From Pseudozobellia sp. WGM2 (GTDB lineage: Bacteria; Bacteroidota; Bacteroidia; Flavobacteriales; Flavobacteriaceae), in contig NZ_JADNYK010000004.1 in the NCBI RefSeq assembly GCF_017810075.1, forward strand, positions 62,001-126,000: a stretch of 64,000 nt of DNA. Direction: 5' to 3'. Made by a program: the position numbers and the translations under genes. The stretch's first letter is position 1. Each line of letters starts with the position of its first letter. Shown piece after piece: positions 37,289 to 45,958 of this stretch. The notes beneath the pieces are model-generated. The model was not told where the DNA came from. It ran no database searches and worked only from the letters and a program-made list of their open reading frames with translations.

Positions 37289-38088
37289 GACAATCATTAA
37301 TTTTTACGCTAAGTTGTTTAATCTTTTTTTCCGCTTGCAAGGAAACGAAAAAAGAAAAATCTTCTGATACCATTTCCGAAGACGTTGCCGTTAAAGGAAA
37401 TATACCGGAGAATTCTGACGAACTGAAGATAAAACCTATCGAACATGCCACTGCGGTTCTTGAATGGGGAGACACTACCATTTATATCGACCCTGTAGGA
37501 GGCTTAGAAGCTTTTGAAGGTCAAAACAAACCCGACCTCATATTGGTTACCGATATTCATGGCGACCACTTTAGTGTAGAAACCTTAGAATCTCTAGATA
37601 CTGAAAAGGCAAAAATTATGATGCCACAAGCCGTTGCAGATAAAATGCCTGAAAAATTCACTCCACAAATTGATGTATTGAACAATGGAGATTCTAAAGA
37701 GCGATTTGGAATTATGGTAGAGGCCATACCCATGTACAACCTTCGAGAAGAAGCAAAACAGTTTCATGAAAAAGGTAGAGGTAACGGTTATATATTAAAT
37801 GTTGGTGATGAAAGAATTTACTTTTCTGGCGATACCGAAGACATACCTGAAATGCGCAATCTTAAAAATATCGACAAGGCATTTGTCTGTATGAATTTGC
37901 CCTATACCATGACACCTGAAAGTGCAGCCGATGGGGTGTTAGAATTTAAGCCAAAACAAGTATACCCCTATCACTATCGCGGTAAGCCTGATGTAAGTGA
38001 TGTTAATAAGTTTACAGCCATCGTAAATGCAGGAAATAAAGAAATTGAGGTAGTACAGTTAGACTGGTACCCTAATGAAGAATACTAA
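37285..38088 (+). CDS. Metallo-beta-lactamase-fold hydrolase lipoprotein
   Basis: This is a 267-residue protein. An N-terminal lipoprotein signal ends in a lipobox-like FFSACKE with Cys18 as the lipid-bearing residue. The mature part has the beta-lactamase-fold pattern of the UPF0173/UlaG-like branch: IEHATAVLEWGDTTIYIDPVGG (about 51-72), the metal site LVTDIHGDHFSVETL (about 89-103), YFSGDTEDIPEM (about 175-186) and a late YPYHYRGKPD. It probably hydrolyses an ester or phosphodiester at the membrane; the substrate is unknown. The start overlaps the GNAT stop (ATGA). Confidence 0.85.
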   Translation: MRQSLIFTLSCLIFFSACKETKKEKSSDTISEDVAVKGNIPENSDELKIKPIEHATAVLEWGDTTIYIDPVGGLEAFEGQNKPDLILVTDIHGDHFSVETLESLDTEKAKIMMPQAVADKMPEKFTPQIDVLNNGDSKERFGIMVEAIPMYNLREEAKQFHEKGRGNGYILNVGDERIYFSGDTEDIPEMRNLKNIDKAFVCMNLPYTMTPESAADGVLEFKPKQVYPYHYRGKPDVSDVNKFTAIVNAGNKEIEVVQLDWYPNEEY

Positions 38089-38090
38089 CT

Positions 38091-38140
38091 AAAAAGCCGT
38101 GCTGAAATTAGTTTTTTTCAGCACGGCTCTTTCTTTTTTG
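38091..38140. terminator. Long-stem bidirectional terminator
   Basis: Arms AGCCGTGCTGAAA and TTTCAGCACGGCT (13 perfect pairs) with a TTAGTTTT loop and flanking A and T runs, between the convergent hydrolase and ettA. Confidence 0.88.
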
Positions 38141-38150
38141 TAAGTTGCTC

Positions 38151-39842
38151 TTAACGAATAAGCTTCTTGTATTTTATTCTTTTCGGCATGATATCGGCAC
38201 CAAGTCGCTTCTTTTTATTCTCTTCATAATCTGAAAAAGAACCTTCAAAGAAATAAACCTGAGAATCGCCTTCGAATGCTAAAATATGAGTACAGATACG
38301 ATCTAAAAACCATCTGTCGTGAGAAATGACAACCGCACAACCGGCAAAATTCTCAAGACCCTCTTCTAAAGCCCTCAACGTGTTAACGTCCAAATCATTA
38401 GTTGGCTCATCTAAAAGCAACACATTACCTTCTTCTTTGAGGGTCATTGCCAAATGCAGCCTGTTGCGTTCACCACCAGAAAGCATATTCACCTTCTTGT
38501 TCTGTTCGCTTCCAGAAAAATTGAATCTACTTAAATAGGCCCTAGAATTTACTTGTCGCCCGCCCATCATAACAAGCTCTTGTTCATCACTGAAATTCTG
38601 CCAAATGGTTTTTTCAGGATCTATGTTTGAATGGCTTTGGTCGACGTAAGCAATTTTAGCAGTTTCACCCACTTCAAAATTACCTTTATCGGGCTGTTCC
38701 TCGCCCATAACCATTCTGAAAATTGTTGTCTTACCGGCCCCGTTCGGTCCAATTACGCCAACTATACCTGCCTGCGGAAGTTTAAAGTTCAAATCTTCAT
38801 AAAGCAACTTATCGCCATACGCCTTGCTGACCCCTGTGGCTTCTAGAACATTTGTACCCAAACGTGGGCCGTTCGGTATATAAATTTCCAACTTTTCGTC
38901 AAGCTGTTTTTGGTCTTGACTCATCAGCTTATCGTAATTCTTTAATCGAGCCTTTTGTTTCGTCTGCCGACCTTTTGGCCCTTGACGTACCCATTCTAGC
39001 TCACGCTCTAAAGTTTTTTGTCTTTTCGAAGCGCTTTTACTCTCTTGTGCCAAGCGTTTGGCTTTTTGGTCTAACCAACTGGAATAGTTACCTTTCCACG
39101 GTATACCTTCTCCTCGGTCTAGCTCTAAAATCCATCCTGCAACATTATCCAAGAAATAACGGTCGTGGGTTACTGCGATTACGGTACCCTTATATTGGGC
39201 CAAATGGTGCTCTAACCAATGTACCGACTCTGCATCTAGGTGGTTGGTAGGCTCATCGAGCAATAAGATTTCAGGCTCTTGTAATAAAAGTCTGCACAGG
39301 GCTACACGTCTTCTTTCTCCCCCAGAAAGCACTCCGATTTTTTTATCTGCGTCTGGGGTTCGAAGTGCATCCATCGCAATCTCGAGTTTGGTATCAAGTT
39401 CCCATGCGTTCGAAGCATCTATTTGGTCTTGAAGCTGCGCCTGCTTATCCATCAACTTTTGCATCTTATCGGCATCTTCATAGACTTCAGGTAGACCGAA
39501 CATATCGTTGATTTTATTGTACTCGTCAAGTATAGCGACAGTTTCACCCACACCTTCTTTTACAATTTCAAGAACGGTCTTGTTTTCATCTAATTTTGGT
39601 TCTTGTTCTAGATATCCTACCCGGTAACCTGATGAAAAAACCACATCGCCCTGATAATTCTTATCAACCCCTGCGATAATTTTAAGTAGGGTCGATTTAC
39701 CAGATCCATTAAGCCCCAAAATACCTATTTTGGCACCATAGAAAAAGCTTAGATATATGTTCTTTAATACCGGGGTATTGGCATTTTTATATGTTTTGGT
39801 CACCCCGGACATTGAGAAAATTACTTTCTTATCGTCGGACAT
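38151..39842 (-). CDS. ettA: Energy-dependent translational throttle protein EttA (ABC-F)
   Basis: This is a 563-residue ABC-F protein with two ATPase cassettes and no membrane part. Cassette 1 has Walker A GLNGSGKS (43-50) and signature LSGGERRRVALCRLLL; cassette 2 has GPNGAGKTTIFR and LSGGERNRLHLAMTL; each has a DEPTNHLD/DEPTNDLD Walker B. Between them lies the charged linker (RQKTLERELEWVRQGPKGRQ) characteristic of EttA. It binds the ribosomal E site and gates the first elongation steps according to ATP/ADP level. Full family length. Confidence 0.95.
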   Translation of the reverse strand: MSDDKKVIFSMSGVTKTYKNANTPVLKNIYLSFFYGAKIGILGLNGSGKSTLLKIIAGVDKNYQGDVVFSSGYRVGYLEQEPKLDENKTVLEIVKEGVGETVAILDEYNKINDMFGLPEVYEDADKMQKLMDKQAQLQDQIDASNAWELDTKLEIAMDALRTPDADKKIGVLSGGERRRVALCRLLLQEPEILLLDEPTNHLDAESVHWLEHHLAQYKGTVIAVTHDRYFLDNVAGWILELDRGEGIPWKGNYSSWLDQKAKRLAQESKSASKRQKTLERELEWVRQGPKGRQTKQKARLKNYDKLMSQDQKQLDEKLEIYIPNGPRLGTNVLEATGVSKAYGDKLLYEDLNFKLPQAGIVGVIGPNGAGKTTIFRMVMGEEQPDKGNFEVGETAKIAYVDQSHSNIDPEKTIWQNFSDEQELVMMGGRQVNSRAYLSRFNFSGSEQNKKVNMLSGGERNRLHLAMTLKEEGNVLLLDEPTNDLDVNTLRALEEGLENFAGCAVVISHDRWFLDRICTHILAFEGDSQVYFFEGSFSDYEENKKKRLGADIMPKRIKYKKLIR

Positions 39843-39906
39843 TGTTCAATTTATTGAAAGTTGCTAAATTTTAATATTGATAATCTAAAGTGCGAAAAGT
39901 ATTTTA

Positions 39907-40089
39907 TTAAACCCGCCCTTTTAAAGCATTGAAGACCCATGCAATCGCAAAAAATCCGATTCCGACCGAGCCAAAACCCCATCCTGCAACCTCTTCATAA
40001 CGGAAAGCGCCCAAAGCAATCAAGGCGAGACCAACGATAATCATGATAAAGGTGGCCCAAGCCAATACGGTATTTTTATTCATTCCCAT
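39907..40089 (-). CDS. CAL67264-family small membrane protein
   Basis: This is a 60-residue protein from the ATG at 40089 (MGMNKNTVLAWATFIMIIVG); a TTG five codons upstream is less likely. Two hydrophobic helices (residues about 9-26 and 38-55) flank the conserved FRYEEVAGWGFGSVGIG, which identifies this flavobacterial small-protein family. Function unknown. Confidence 0.85.
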   Translation of the reverse strand: MGMNKNTVLAWATFIMIIVGLALIALGAFRYEEVAGWGFGSVGIGFFAIAWVFNALKGRV

Positions 40090-40176
40090 AATATTCAGTG
40101 ACAATTAAAGATAACTGCAAATATCGTAATTTTAAAGTAAAATGTTAATTCAATCTATTTTTTGAATAACTCCATT

Positions 40177-41157
40177 TTACTCAAAAGGAAAGGTTGTATC
40201 GGTCAAACTACGTACTTCGTCTAATAAATTCACCAAATCAAGACTGTTTTGTAGGCTCCATTTATCACTTTGCAACAAACCTGAATTCAAACACTCATGA
40301 ACCTCTTCTATCTCATGGGAGTAACCAATTCCTTTAGTGGGTAAATCAAAACTTTTTTCGTCTCCATCAAGTTCGGCAATGTACCCCTGCGTTTCATGCC
40401 AGCGCTCCTGTAGATACAGAGAACCTTCGCTACCTCCAATTTCTGCTTTCATAGATATCTTTGACCGCAAACCGCTACTTAACAGAGCTTGGGCATAAGG
40501 GTAATCGAAAATCATCGAAGTCTGAGCCTCTATCCCTGTTGAATGAAACTTTGAAATGGCCTCTATTCTATCGGGTTTTCCTAAAATCAGATAAGCTAAG
40601 AAAATAGGGTAAATTCCTATATCCAGTAAAGAGCCACCTGCTAAATCTGGGTTCAATAGTCTACTGTCTTCATCCCTGTCCAAAGCGTAAAATCCGAAAT
40701 TCGCATTAAGAAAAGCTACTTCTCCGATGATACCTTCATCAACCATCTGTTTTACCTTAAGTATAGATGGGTTAAATCGACTCCATAAGGCTTCCATTAG
40801 AAATACCTCATTTTTTTTGGCCGCAGAAACCATCATTTTAACTTGGTCGGCATCTATACCCATCGGCTTCTCACAAAGAACATGCTTTCCGTGGTTCATG
40901 GCCTCTATAGAAAGTTCACAATGTGAGGTATGCGGTGTTGCAATATAGAGTACATCTACGGTATCGGCCTCAAAAATTTCTTGGTATGAACCGTAACTAT
41001 GCGCTGCGCCATACTCATCGGCAAATTCTCTTGCCCTATCTAGACTTCGTGACGCTACAGCGGTCAACTCGCCACCTTCGACCAACTTCAAATCTTGTGC
41101 AAAACTTTGTGCAATTCTACCCGGGCCAACAATACCCCATCTTATTTTTTCTGCCAT
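40177..41157 (-). CDS. Gfo/Idh/MocA-family NAD(P)-dependent oxidoreductase
   Basis: This is a 326-residue protein from the ATG at 41157 (MAEKIRWGIVGPGRIAQSFAQ), chosen because it puts the Rossmann GxGxxA right at the N-terminus; the frame extends 18 codons further. Conserved features are DTVDVLYIATPHTSH (about 71-85), GKHVLCEKPMG (about 95-105, with the EKP lysine) and GGSLLDIGIYPIFLAY (about 180-195, with the catalytic-region D-x-G-x-x). It oxidises or reduces a sugar or inositol-like substrate, not identifiable here. A -7 element lies 20 bp upstream. Confidence 0.9.
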   Translation of the reverse strand: MAEKIRWGIVGPGRIAQSFAQDLKLVEGGELTAVASRSLDRAREFADEYGAAHSYGSYQEIFEADTVDVLYIATPHTSHCELSIEAMNHGKHVLCEKPMGIDADQVKMMVSAAKKNEVFLMEALWSRFNPSILKVKQMVDEGIIGEVAFLNANFGFYALDRDEDSRLLNPDLAGGSLLDIGIYPIFLAYLILGKPDRIEAISKFHSTGIEAQTSMIFDYPYAQALLSSGLRSKISMKAEIGGSEGSLYLQERWHETQGYIAELDGDEKSFDLPTKGIGYSHEIEEVHECLNSGLLQSDKWSLQNSLDLVNLLDEVRSLTDTTFPFE

Positions 41158-41176
41158 AACTGATTCTTGATTTTCC

Positions 41177-41184
41177 CAAATGTA
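41177..41184 (-). promoter_or_regulatory. -7 element for the Gfo/Idh/MocA gene
   Basis: The minus strand reads TACATTTG (TAnnTTTG), ending 19 bases before the ATG at 41157, which also supports that start. Confidence 0.5.
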
Positions 41185-41230
41185 ATGAATTTTACTCCTT
41201 ATCTTTAGCATTCAAAACGTATGCATTTGT

Positions 41231-42859
41231 ATGGACCTCAAATTCAACAAGAACGAAGATCACAATAAATTACTCTTATCAGAGCTGAAAAGAAAATTGG
41301 CTAAAACCATGCTAGGTGGCGGAAAATATCGAATCGAAAAGCAGCATGAAAAGGGAAAAATGACCGCAAGGGAAAGAATTGATTTTCTACTCGATAACGA
41401 TAGCAAGAGTATAGAAATAGGTGCTTTTGCCGGTGAAAACATGTACGAAGAACATGGTGGCTGCCCTTCTGGTGGCGTTGTCATAAAAATAGGATATGTT
41501 TCGGGCAAGCAATGTATCGTAGTCGCCAATGACGCAACTGTAAAGGCCGGAGCCTGGTTTCCTATTACGGGAAAGAAAAATTTAAGAGCGCAGGAAATAG
41601 CTATCGAAAACCGATTACCAATTATTTATTTAGTCGATAGTGCCGGAGTTTACCTACCCCTTCAAGATGAGATTTTTCCTGATAAGGAACATTTCGGGCG
41701 TATATTCAGAAATAACGCGGTGATGAGTAGTATGGGCATCACCCAAATTGCCGCCGTAATGGGTAGTTGTGTTGCAGGAGGTGCCTATTTGCCAATTATG
41801 AGCGACGAGGCGTTAATAGTTGACAAAACCGGAAGTATTTTTCTTGCCGGAAGCTATTTGGTCAAAGCTGCCATCGGTGAGAGTATCGATAATGAAACGC
41901 TCGGAGGTGCTACGACCCACTGTGAGATAAGCGGTGTAACGGACTATAAGGCCAAAGACGATGCCGAAGCACTAAACACCATAAAAAACATTATAGACAA
42001 AATCGGTGATTTTGATAAAGCCGGTTTTAATAGAAAGGATTCGAAGAAACCAAAGGAAAACCCAGATGATATTTATGGCATACTACCTTCTTCGAGAACG
42101 GATCAATACGATATGCTCGAAATAATTAAAAGGCTTGTCGATAATTCTGAATTTGAAGAATATAAAGAGGGGTACGGAAAAACTATTTTGACAGGTTACG
42201 CCCGTATCGATGGTTGGGCCGTGGGTATCGTTGCCAACCAACGTAAGGTGGTTAAAACCCAAAAAGGGGAAATGCAATTTGGCGGAGTCATTTATTCCGA
42301 TTCTGCCGATAAGGCCACCCGGTTTATAGCCAACTGTAACCAGAAGAAAATACCCTTGGTTTTTTTACAGGATGTCACCGGCTTTATGGTAGGCAGCAAG
42401 AGTGAACATGGTGGTATCATAAAAGATGGCGCTAAAATGGTGAATGCCGTAAGCAATTCTGTAGTACCGAAATTTACGATAATACTCGGTAATAGCTATG
42501 GCGCCGGAAATTATGCCATGTGCGGTAAGGCTTATGACCCTAGATTAATTGCCGCATGGCCCAGTGCAGAACTCGCTGTTATGAGCGGTAATTCGGCCGC
42601 AAAAGTATTGCTACAGATAGAAAAAGCCTCGTTAAAGAAGAAAGGGGAAACAATTACAGAAAAGAAAGAAGCCGAACTTTTTAATAAAATCAAGGATCGA
42701 TACGACAATCAGGTATCTGCGTACTACGCGGCAGCACGCCTTTGGACGGATGCCGTAATCGACCCGCTAGACACTAGAAAATGGATATCGATGGGCATCG
42801 AAGCCGCAGACCACTCCCCCATCACAAAAGATTTTAATATGGGAGTGATTCAGGTTTAA
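41231..42859 (+). CDS. Acyl-CoA carboxylase carboxyltransferase (beta) subunit, methylcrotonyl-CoA carboxylase-like
   Basis: This is a 542-residue protein with both carboxyltransferase halves. The N-terminal half has MTARERIDFLLD (about 45-56), ECMIVANDAT-like QCIVVANDATVKAGAWFPIT (about 95-114), LPLQDEIFPDKEHFGRIFRNN and GSCVAGGAYLPIMSDEA; the C-terminal half has FLQDVTGFMVGSKSEHGGIIKDGAKM (about 379-404) and GNSYGAGNYAMCGKAYDPR. The LQDE-FPD-HFGRIF signature is closest to methylcrotonyl-CoA carboxylase beta subunits. The biotin carboxylase and biotin carrier subunits needed for activity are not encoded nearby, so it must pair with a distant partner or serve another acyl-CoA. Confidence 0.88.
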   Translation: MDLKFNKNEDHNKLLLSELKRKLAKTMLGGGKYRIEKQHEKGKMTARERIDFLLDNDSKSIEIGAFAGENMYEEHGGCPSGGVVIKIGYVSGKQCIVVANDATVKAGAWFPITGKKNLRAQEIAIENRLPIIYLVDSAGVYLPLQDEIFPDKEHFGRIFRNNAVMSSMGITQIAAVMGSCVAGGAYLPIMSDEALIVDKTGSIFLAGSYLVKAAIGESIDNETLGGATTHCEISGVTDYKAKDDAEALNTIKNIIDKIGDFDKAGFNRKDSKKPKENPDDIYGILPSSRTDQYDMLEIIKRLVDNSEFEEYKEGYGKTILTGYARIDGWAVGIVANQRKVVKTQKGEMQFGGVIYSDSADKATRFIANCNQKKIPLVFLQDVTGFMVGSKSEHGGIIKDGAKMVNAVSNSVVPKFTIILGNSYGAGNYAMCGKAYDPRLIAAWPSAELAVMSGNSAAKVLLQIEKASLKKKGETITEKKEAELFNKIKDRYDNQVSAYYAAARLWTDAVIDPLDTRKWISMGIEAADHSPITKDFNMGVIQV

Positions 42860-42871
42860 TGCCTAAATGTA

Positions 42872-43951
42872 TTATTTGACCTGTTCTAAAGTCTTTTTTC
42901 TTTGAACTTTACCGCTATCCGTTTCTTTGAACTTTGGCACTGTGAAGATTTGCTTAGGTACTTCATACTTATCAAGTGAAGTCAGTTGTTTTATTTTTTC
43001 TAGCAATTGATCTGTAGCCGTATTACCCTCAACGACCAAGACTAGTTTTTGACCCAAAATATCATCGGGCAGCCCCGCAACAAAAAATCGGGCTTTGATA
43101 GTTTCGTGAAGTTTATGTTCTATTTGTTCCGGAAATAATTTCACACCCCCAGAATTGATGACATTGTCATATCGACCCAACCATTCAAATTCTGTATTCG
43201 AGACAATTCTTACGATATCGTTCGTGCTAATTATATCATCGCTTACCAACGGTGCATCAATGACAAGACAATCCCTTTCATCTGTATTTATGGCCACACC
43301 CGGTAAGGTCTTAAAAACTATATTTTCAGTTTCAACCGGATGAACCTTTTTCACGGCGATATGGGTAATTGTTTCCGTCATACCATAAGTTTCAAAAATT
43401 TCGGTTTTCAAACCTCGATCTTTGATTTTGGTTTTCAACTCTTGATTCATCGGAGAACCGCCCACAATGAGCTTTTTTATATTTTTTAGCTCGTCTAAAG
43501 AGTTAGCTACCTGCAGCGGAACCATCGCACAGAAATCATGGGATTCAAACTCTTTGCCTATAGGCTTTGAAGTAGGGCTTACATAGTCTAATTCAAGCCC
43601 TAAGACCATAGCTCGCACTAACATCATTTTTCCGGCAATATAATCGGCCGATAAACATAGCAACGCGGTATTTCCTTCTTTAAGATTAAAAAAATCACCT
43701 GTGGCCTTTGTCGAATTCAACATTTTCTCCTTCTCTAAAACAATTGTCTTTGGTGCTCCAGTAGATCCAGAGGTTTGAACTGTTAGCGTCAATTTATCGT
43801 TCAGCCAATCGAGCAAAAAATCACCGATAGCTATTTCATAAACCTCTCCTTCCTTAACCAAAGAGTAAGCTATTTCTTTTAACTCCTCTAAATTATAGCT
43901 GCTTCCTTGAAGTCGAAATCGATTATGCAAGGTCTTGTGTGGGTGCGTCAT
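42872..43951 (-). CDS. menE: O-succinylbenzoate-CoA ligase (AMP-forming)
   Basis: This is a 359-residue AMP-binding enzyme, shorter than general acyl-CoA ligases, as is usual for flavobacterial MenE. It has the P-loop LTVQTSGSTGAPKTIVLEK (about 55-73), YGMTETITHIAVK (about 188-200), WLGRYDNVINSGGVKLFPEQIE (about 252-273) and the terminal Lys region TDSGKVQRKK. It activates o-succinylbenzoate to its CoA ester in menaquinone synthesis. The start overlaps the preceding CPBP protease gene by 29 bases, and both are downstream of menC, so menC - protease - menE form one transcript. Confidence 0.88.
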   Translation of the reverse strand: MTHPHKTLHNRFRLQGSSYNLEELKEIAYSLVKEGEVYEIAIGDFLLDWLNDKLTLTVQTSGSTGAPKTIVLEKEKMLNSTKATGDFFNLKEGNTALLCLSADYIAGKMMLVRAMVLGLELDYVSPTSKPIGKEFESHDFCAMVPLQVANSLDELKNIKKLIVGGSPMNQELKTKIKDRGLKTEIFETYGMTETITHIAVKKVHPVETENIVFKTLPGVAINTDERDCLVIDAPLVSDDIISTNDIVRIVSNTEFEWLGRYDNVINSGGVKLFPEQIEHKLHETIKARFFVAGLPDDILGQKLVLVVEGNTATDQLLEKIKQLTSLDKYEVPKQIFTVPKFKETDSGKVQRKKTLEQVK

Positions 43952-44870
43952 TTGATTTTATCGCTGAGAATTCTTGTTTAGACATTACTTTTCCGGTAAG
44001 TTTCTCCTTCCAATTTTTCCATCCATATTTTCGTGAAAATATGAACAAAACGATGGGGAAAATAACAAAAACAGGAATGGCAGCGTCCCACCCTAAACTT
44101 GGTTCAGAAATGTCTCTGTAAATCGAATTTGTTTGAAAGGCTGTCCAATCTGCAGTTACCAAAAGCGCTGTGACCATATTATTGGCAGCATGAAAACCTA
44201 AAGCAAGTTCTAAGCCCTCATCCATAAGTGTTAAAATTCCTAAGAAAAAACCAGTACCGATATAGTAAACCATGATACCGTATCCCAGCTTACCCACTTC
44301 AGGGTTGCCCAAGTGCATAAGGCCGAAGAGTACCGAGGTAATCACCAATGGCACCCAACGGTTCTTGGCCATGATACCGATACCCTGCATCATATGGCCC
44401 CTGAACAAGTACTCTTCAAAACTGGTCTGTAACGGAATTAAGAGTATAGCTATAACCGCCAACCATAAAAAAGGAATAAGTTCAAAATTAAACACAAAAT
44501 TATCAGGTTCTACAACCACCCAAAACAGTGTCATTGCTACGATAATACCGCCCCAAAGAAGAAAAGAAAAGAAAACTCGCTTCCAGTCGATCTTTCGCCT
44601 GCTTGTGGTCAAAGAAGTTATCGATTGTCGATGAATCAACTTCGTCCACCCTAAAACCAGAAATAAACATACCGCCAAGGGTGCAAGTAAGATTATCAAA
44701 ACAACATTAGACCCAAAATTCTCTATAAGATTTTGCATTACTTCTTCGACCGGAACGGGAGACATTAAGGTCGAAATATAATTGAAGACCATCAGAGCTA
44801 TAAAGCCCAAGGGCACTACACAATACTTCCACAAACCTATTTCACCCTTATACCCCTGTTCTATATACAT
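43923..44870 (-). CDS. CPBP-family intramembrane glutamic metalloprotease (CAAX protease-like)
   Basis: This is a 315-residue membrane protein with about seven to eight spans. The diagnostic active-site motifs of the CPBP (Abi/Rce1) family are present: FEEYLFRG with Glu152-Glu153, SVLFGLMHLGNPEVG (His), and LALGFHAANNM (His). Such proteases cleave within the membrane; the substrate here is unknown. It sits between menC (10-base overlap) and menE (29-base overlap), an arrangement that suggests co-regulation with menaquinone synthesis but not a role in it. Confidence 0.9.
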   Translation of the reverse strand: MYIEQGYKGEIGLWKYCVVPLGFIALMVFNYISTLMSPVPVEEVMQNLIENFGSNVVLIILLAPLAVCLFLVLGWTKLIHRQSITSLTTSRRKIDWKRVFFSFLLWGGIIVAMTLFWVVVEPDNFVFNFELIPFLWLAVIAILLIPLQTSFEEYLFRGHMMQGIGIMAKNRWVPLVITSVLFGLMHLGNPEVGKLGYGIMVYYIGTGFFLGILTLMDEGLELALGFHAANNMVTALLVTADWTAFQTNSIYRDISEPSLGWDAAIPVFVIFPIVLFIFSRKYGWKNWKEKLTGKVMSKQEFSAIKSNDAPTQDLA

Positions 44871-45913
44871 AGTTCTTCCATTAAGTTAGTTTTCCAGTTT
44901 TTGTTATTTCTATATAAGAGTTTTCCATTTGAAACAGATAATGGGCTTTCTAAATTATTGGTGAAAAGTGCACCTGTACCAAGACCTTGGGGCATATCGT
45001 TATTTAAGGTAAATGTCCATTGTGCGATGGCGTTCAGCCCAATATTACTCTCTAATGCACTGGTAATCCACCAATCGATATTCATGCTTTCGGCCAAGTC
45101 GATCCACTCTTTGCTACCTACGTAACCACCTACCAAACTTGGCTTTAAAATTATATACTGCGGTTTTATGGTTTGTAACAGTTCTCGTTTGTTCGTTACA
45201 TCAAAAACCCCAATTAATTCTTCATCTAGAGCAATGGGCACCGGTGTTACCTCGCACAGGTTCTTCATTTCTAAAATGTTACCCTGCCTTATAGGTTGTT
45301 CTATAGAATGTAAATCATATCTGGCCAGTACTTTCAGCTTATCAAGTGCCGTTTCTGTTCTAAATGCACCATTCGCATCGACCCTCAACTCTATTTCTGT
45401 TTTTGAAAATTTCTTGCGGATGGACTCCAACAAAGCGATTTCAGACTCAAAATCGATGGCTCCTATCTTCATTTTTATACATTGAAACCCTTCTTCAAGC
45501 TTTTGGGAAATCTGTTCATGCATAAAAGTCTCATCGCCCATCCAAACCAAGCCATTTATTGGTATGGGGCTTTGATCTCTGGTAAAGTCAGACTCAAAAA
45601 GTTCAAACGGATTTTCAGAACGAAGAGATAAAAAAGCCTGTTCGAGACCAAATTGAATACTCGGGTACTCTTTCAATTGCCTCAACAGTATCCTTTCACC
45701 CAAATCGAGATGATTACATACCCAATCTAGCTTCTGTTCATAATCAGGAACATCATCAATACTCAAACCTTTTAAAAGTCCACACTCGCCTATACCATAT
45801 TTTCCTTCATGATGGAATATGAGAAACCAAGTTTCCTTTTGGGTCAAGACCCCACGCGACGTACCACTAGGGCGTTTAAAGTTTAAAGTATACTTTTTGT
45901 ACTTGGCATCCAT
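44861..45913 (-). CDS. menC: O-succinylbenzoate synthase
   Basis: This is a 350-residue enolase-superfamily enzyme. Catalytic and metal-binding residues are visible in order: FQCIKMKIG (K-x-K, about 153-161), LRVDANGAF (Asp), HSIEQPI (Glu), IALDEELIG (Asp) and ILKPSLVGG (Lys). It dehydrates SHCHC to o-succinylbenzoate in menaquinone synthesis. It is the first gene of the menC - CPBP protease - menE transcript, with a -7 element directly before the start. Confidence 0.9.
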   Translation of the reverse strand: MDAKYKKYTLNFKRPSGTSRGVLTQKETWFLIFHHEGKYGIGECGLLKGLSIDDVPDYEQKLDWVCNHLDLGERILLRQLKEYPSIQFGLEQAFLSLRSENPFELFESDFTRDQSPIPINGLVWMGDETFMHEQISQKLEEGFQCIKMKIGAIDFESEIALLESIRKKFSKTEIELRVDANGAFRTETALDKLKVLARYDLHSIEQPIRQGNILEMKNLCEVTPVPIALDEELIGVFDVTNKRELLQTIKPQYIILKPSLVGGYVGSKEWIDLAESMNIDWWITSALESNIGLNAIAQWTFTLNNDMPQGLGTGALFTNNLESPLSVSNGKLLYRNNKNWKTNLMEELCI

Positions 45914-45923
45914 AGAATGGAAA

Positions 45924-45931
45924 CAAATTTA
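45924..45931 (-). promoter_or_regulatory. -7 element for the menC-menE transcript
   Basis: The minus strand reads TAAATTTG (TAnnTTTG) and ends 10 bases before the ATG at 45913, so the leader would be very short. Confidence 0.45.
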
Positions 45932-45958
45932 GCTATATTTTAGCCATAAACCATTTCA

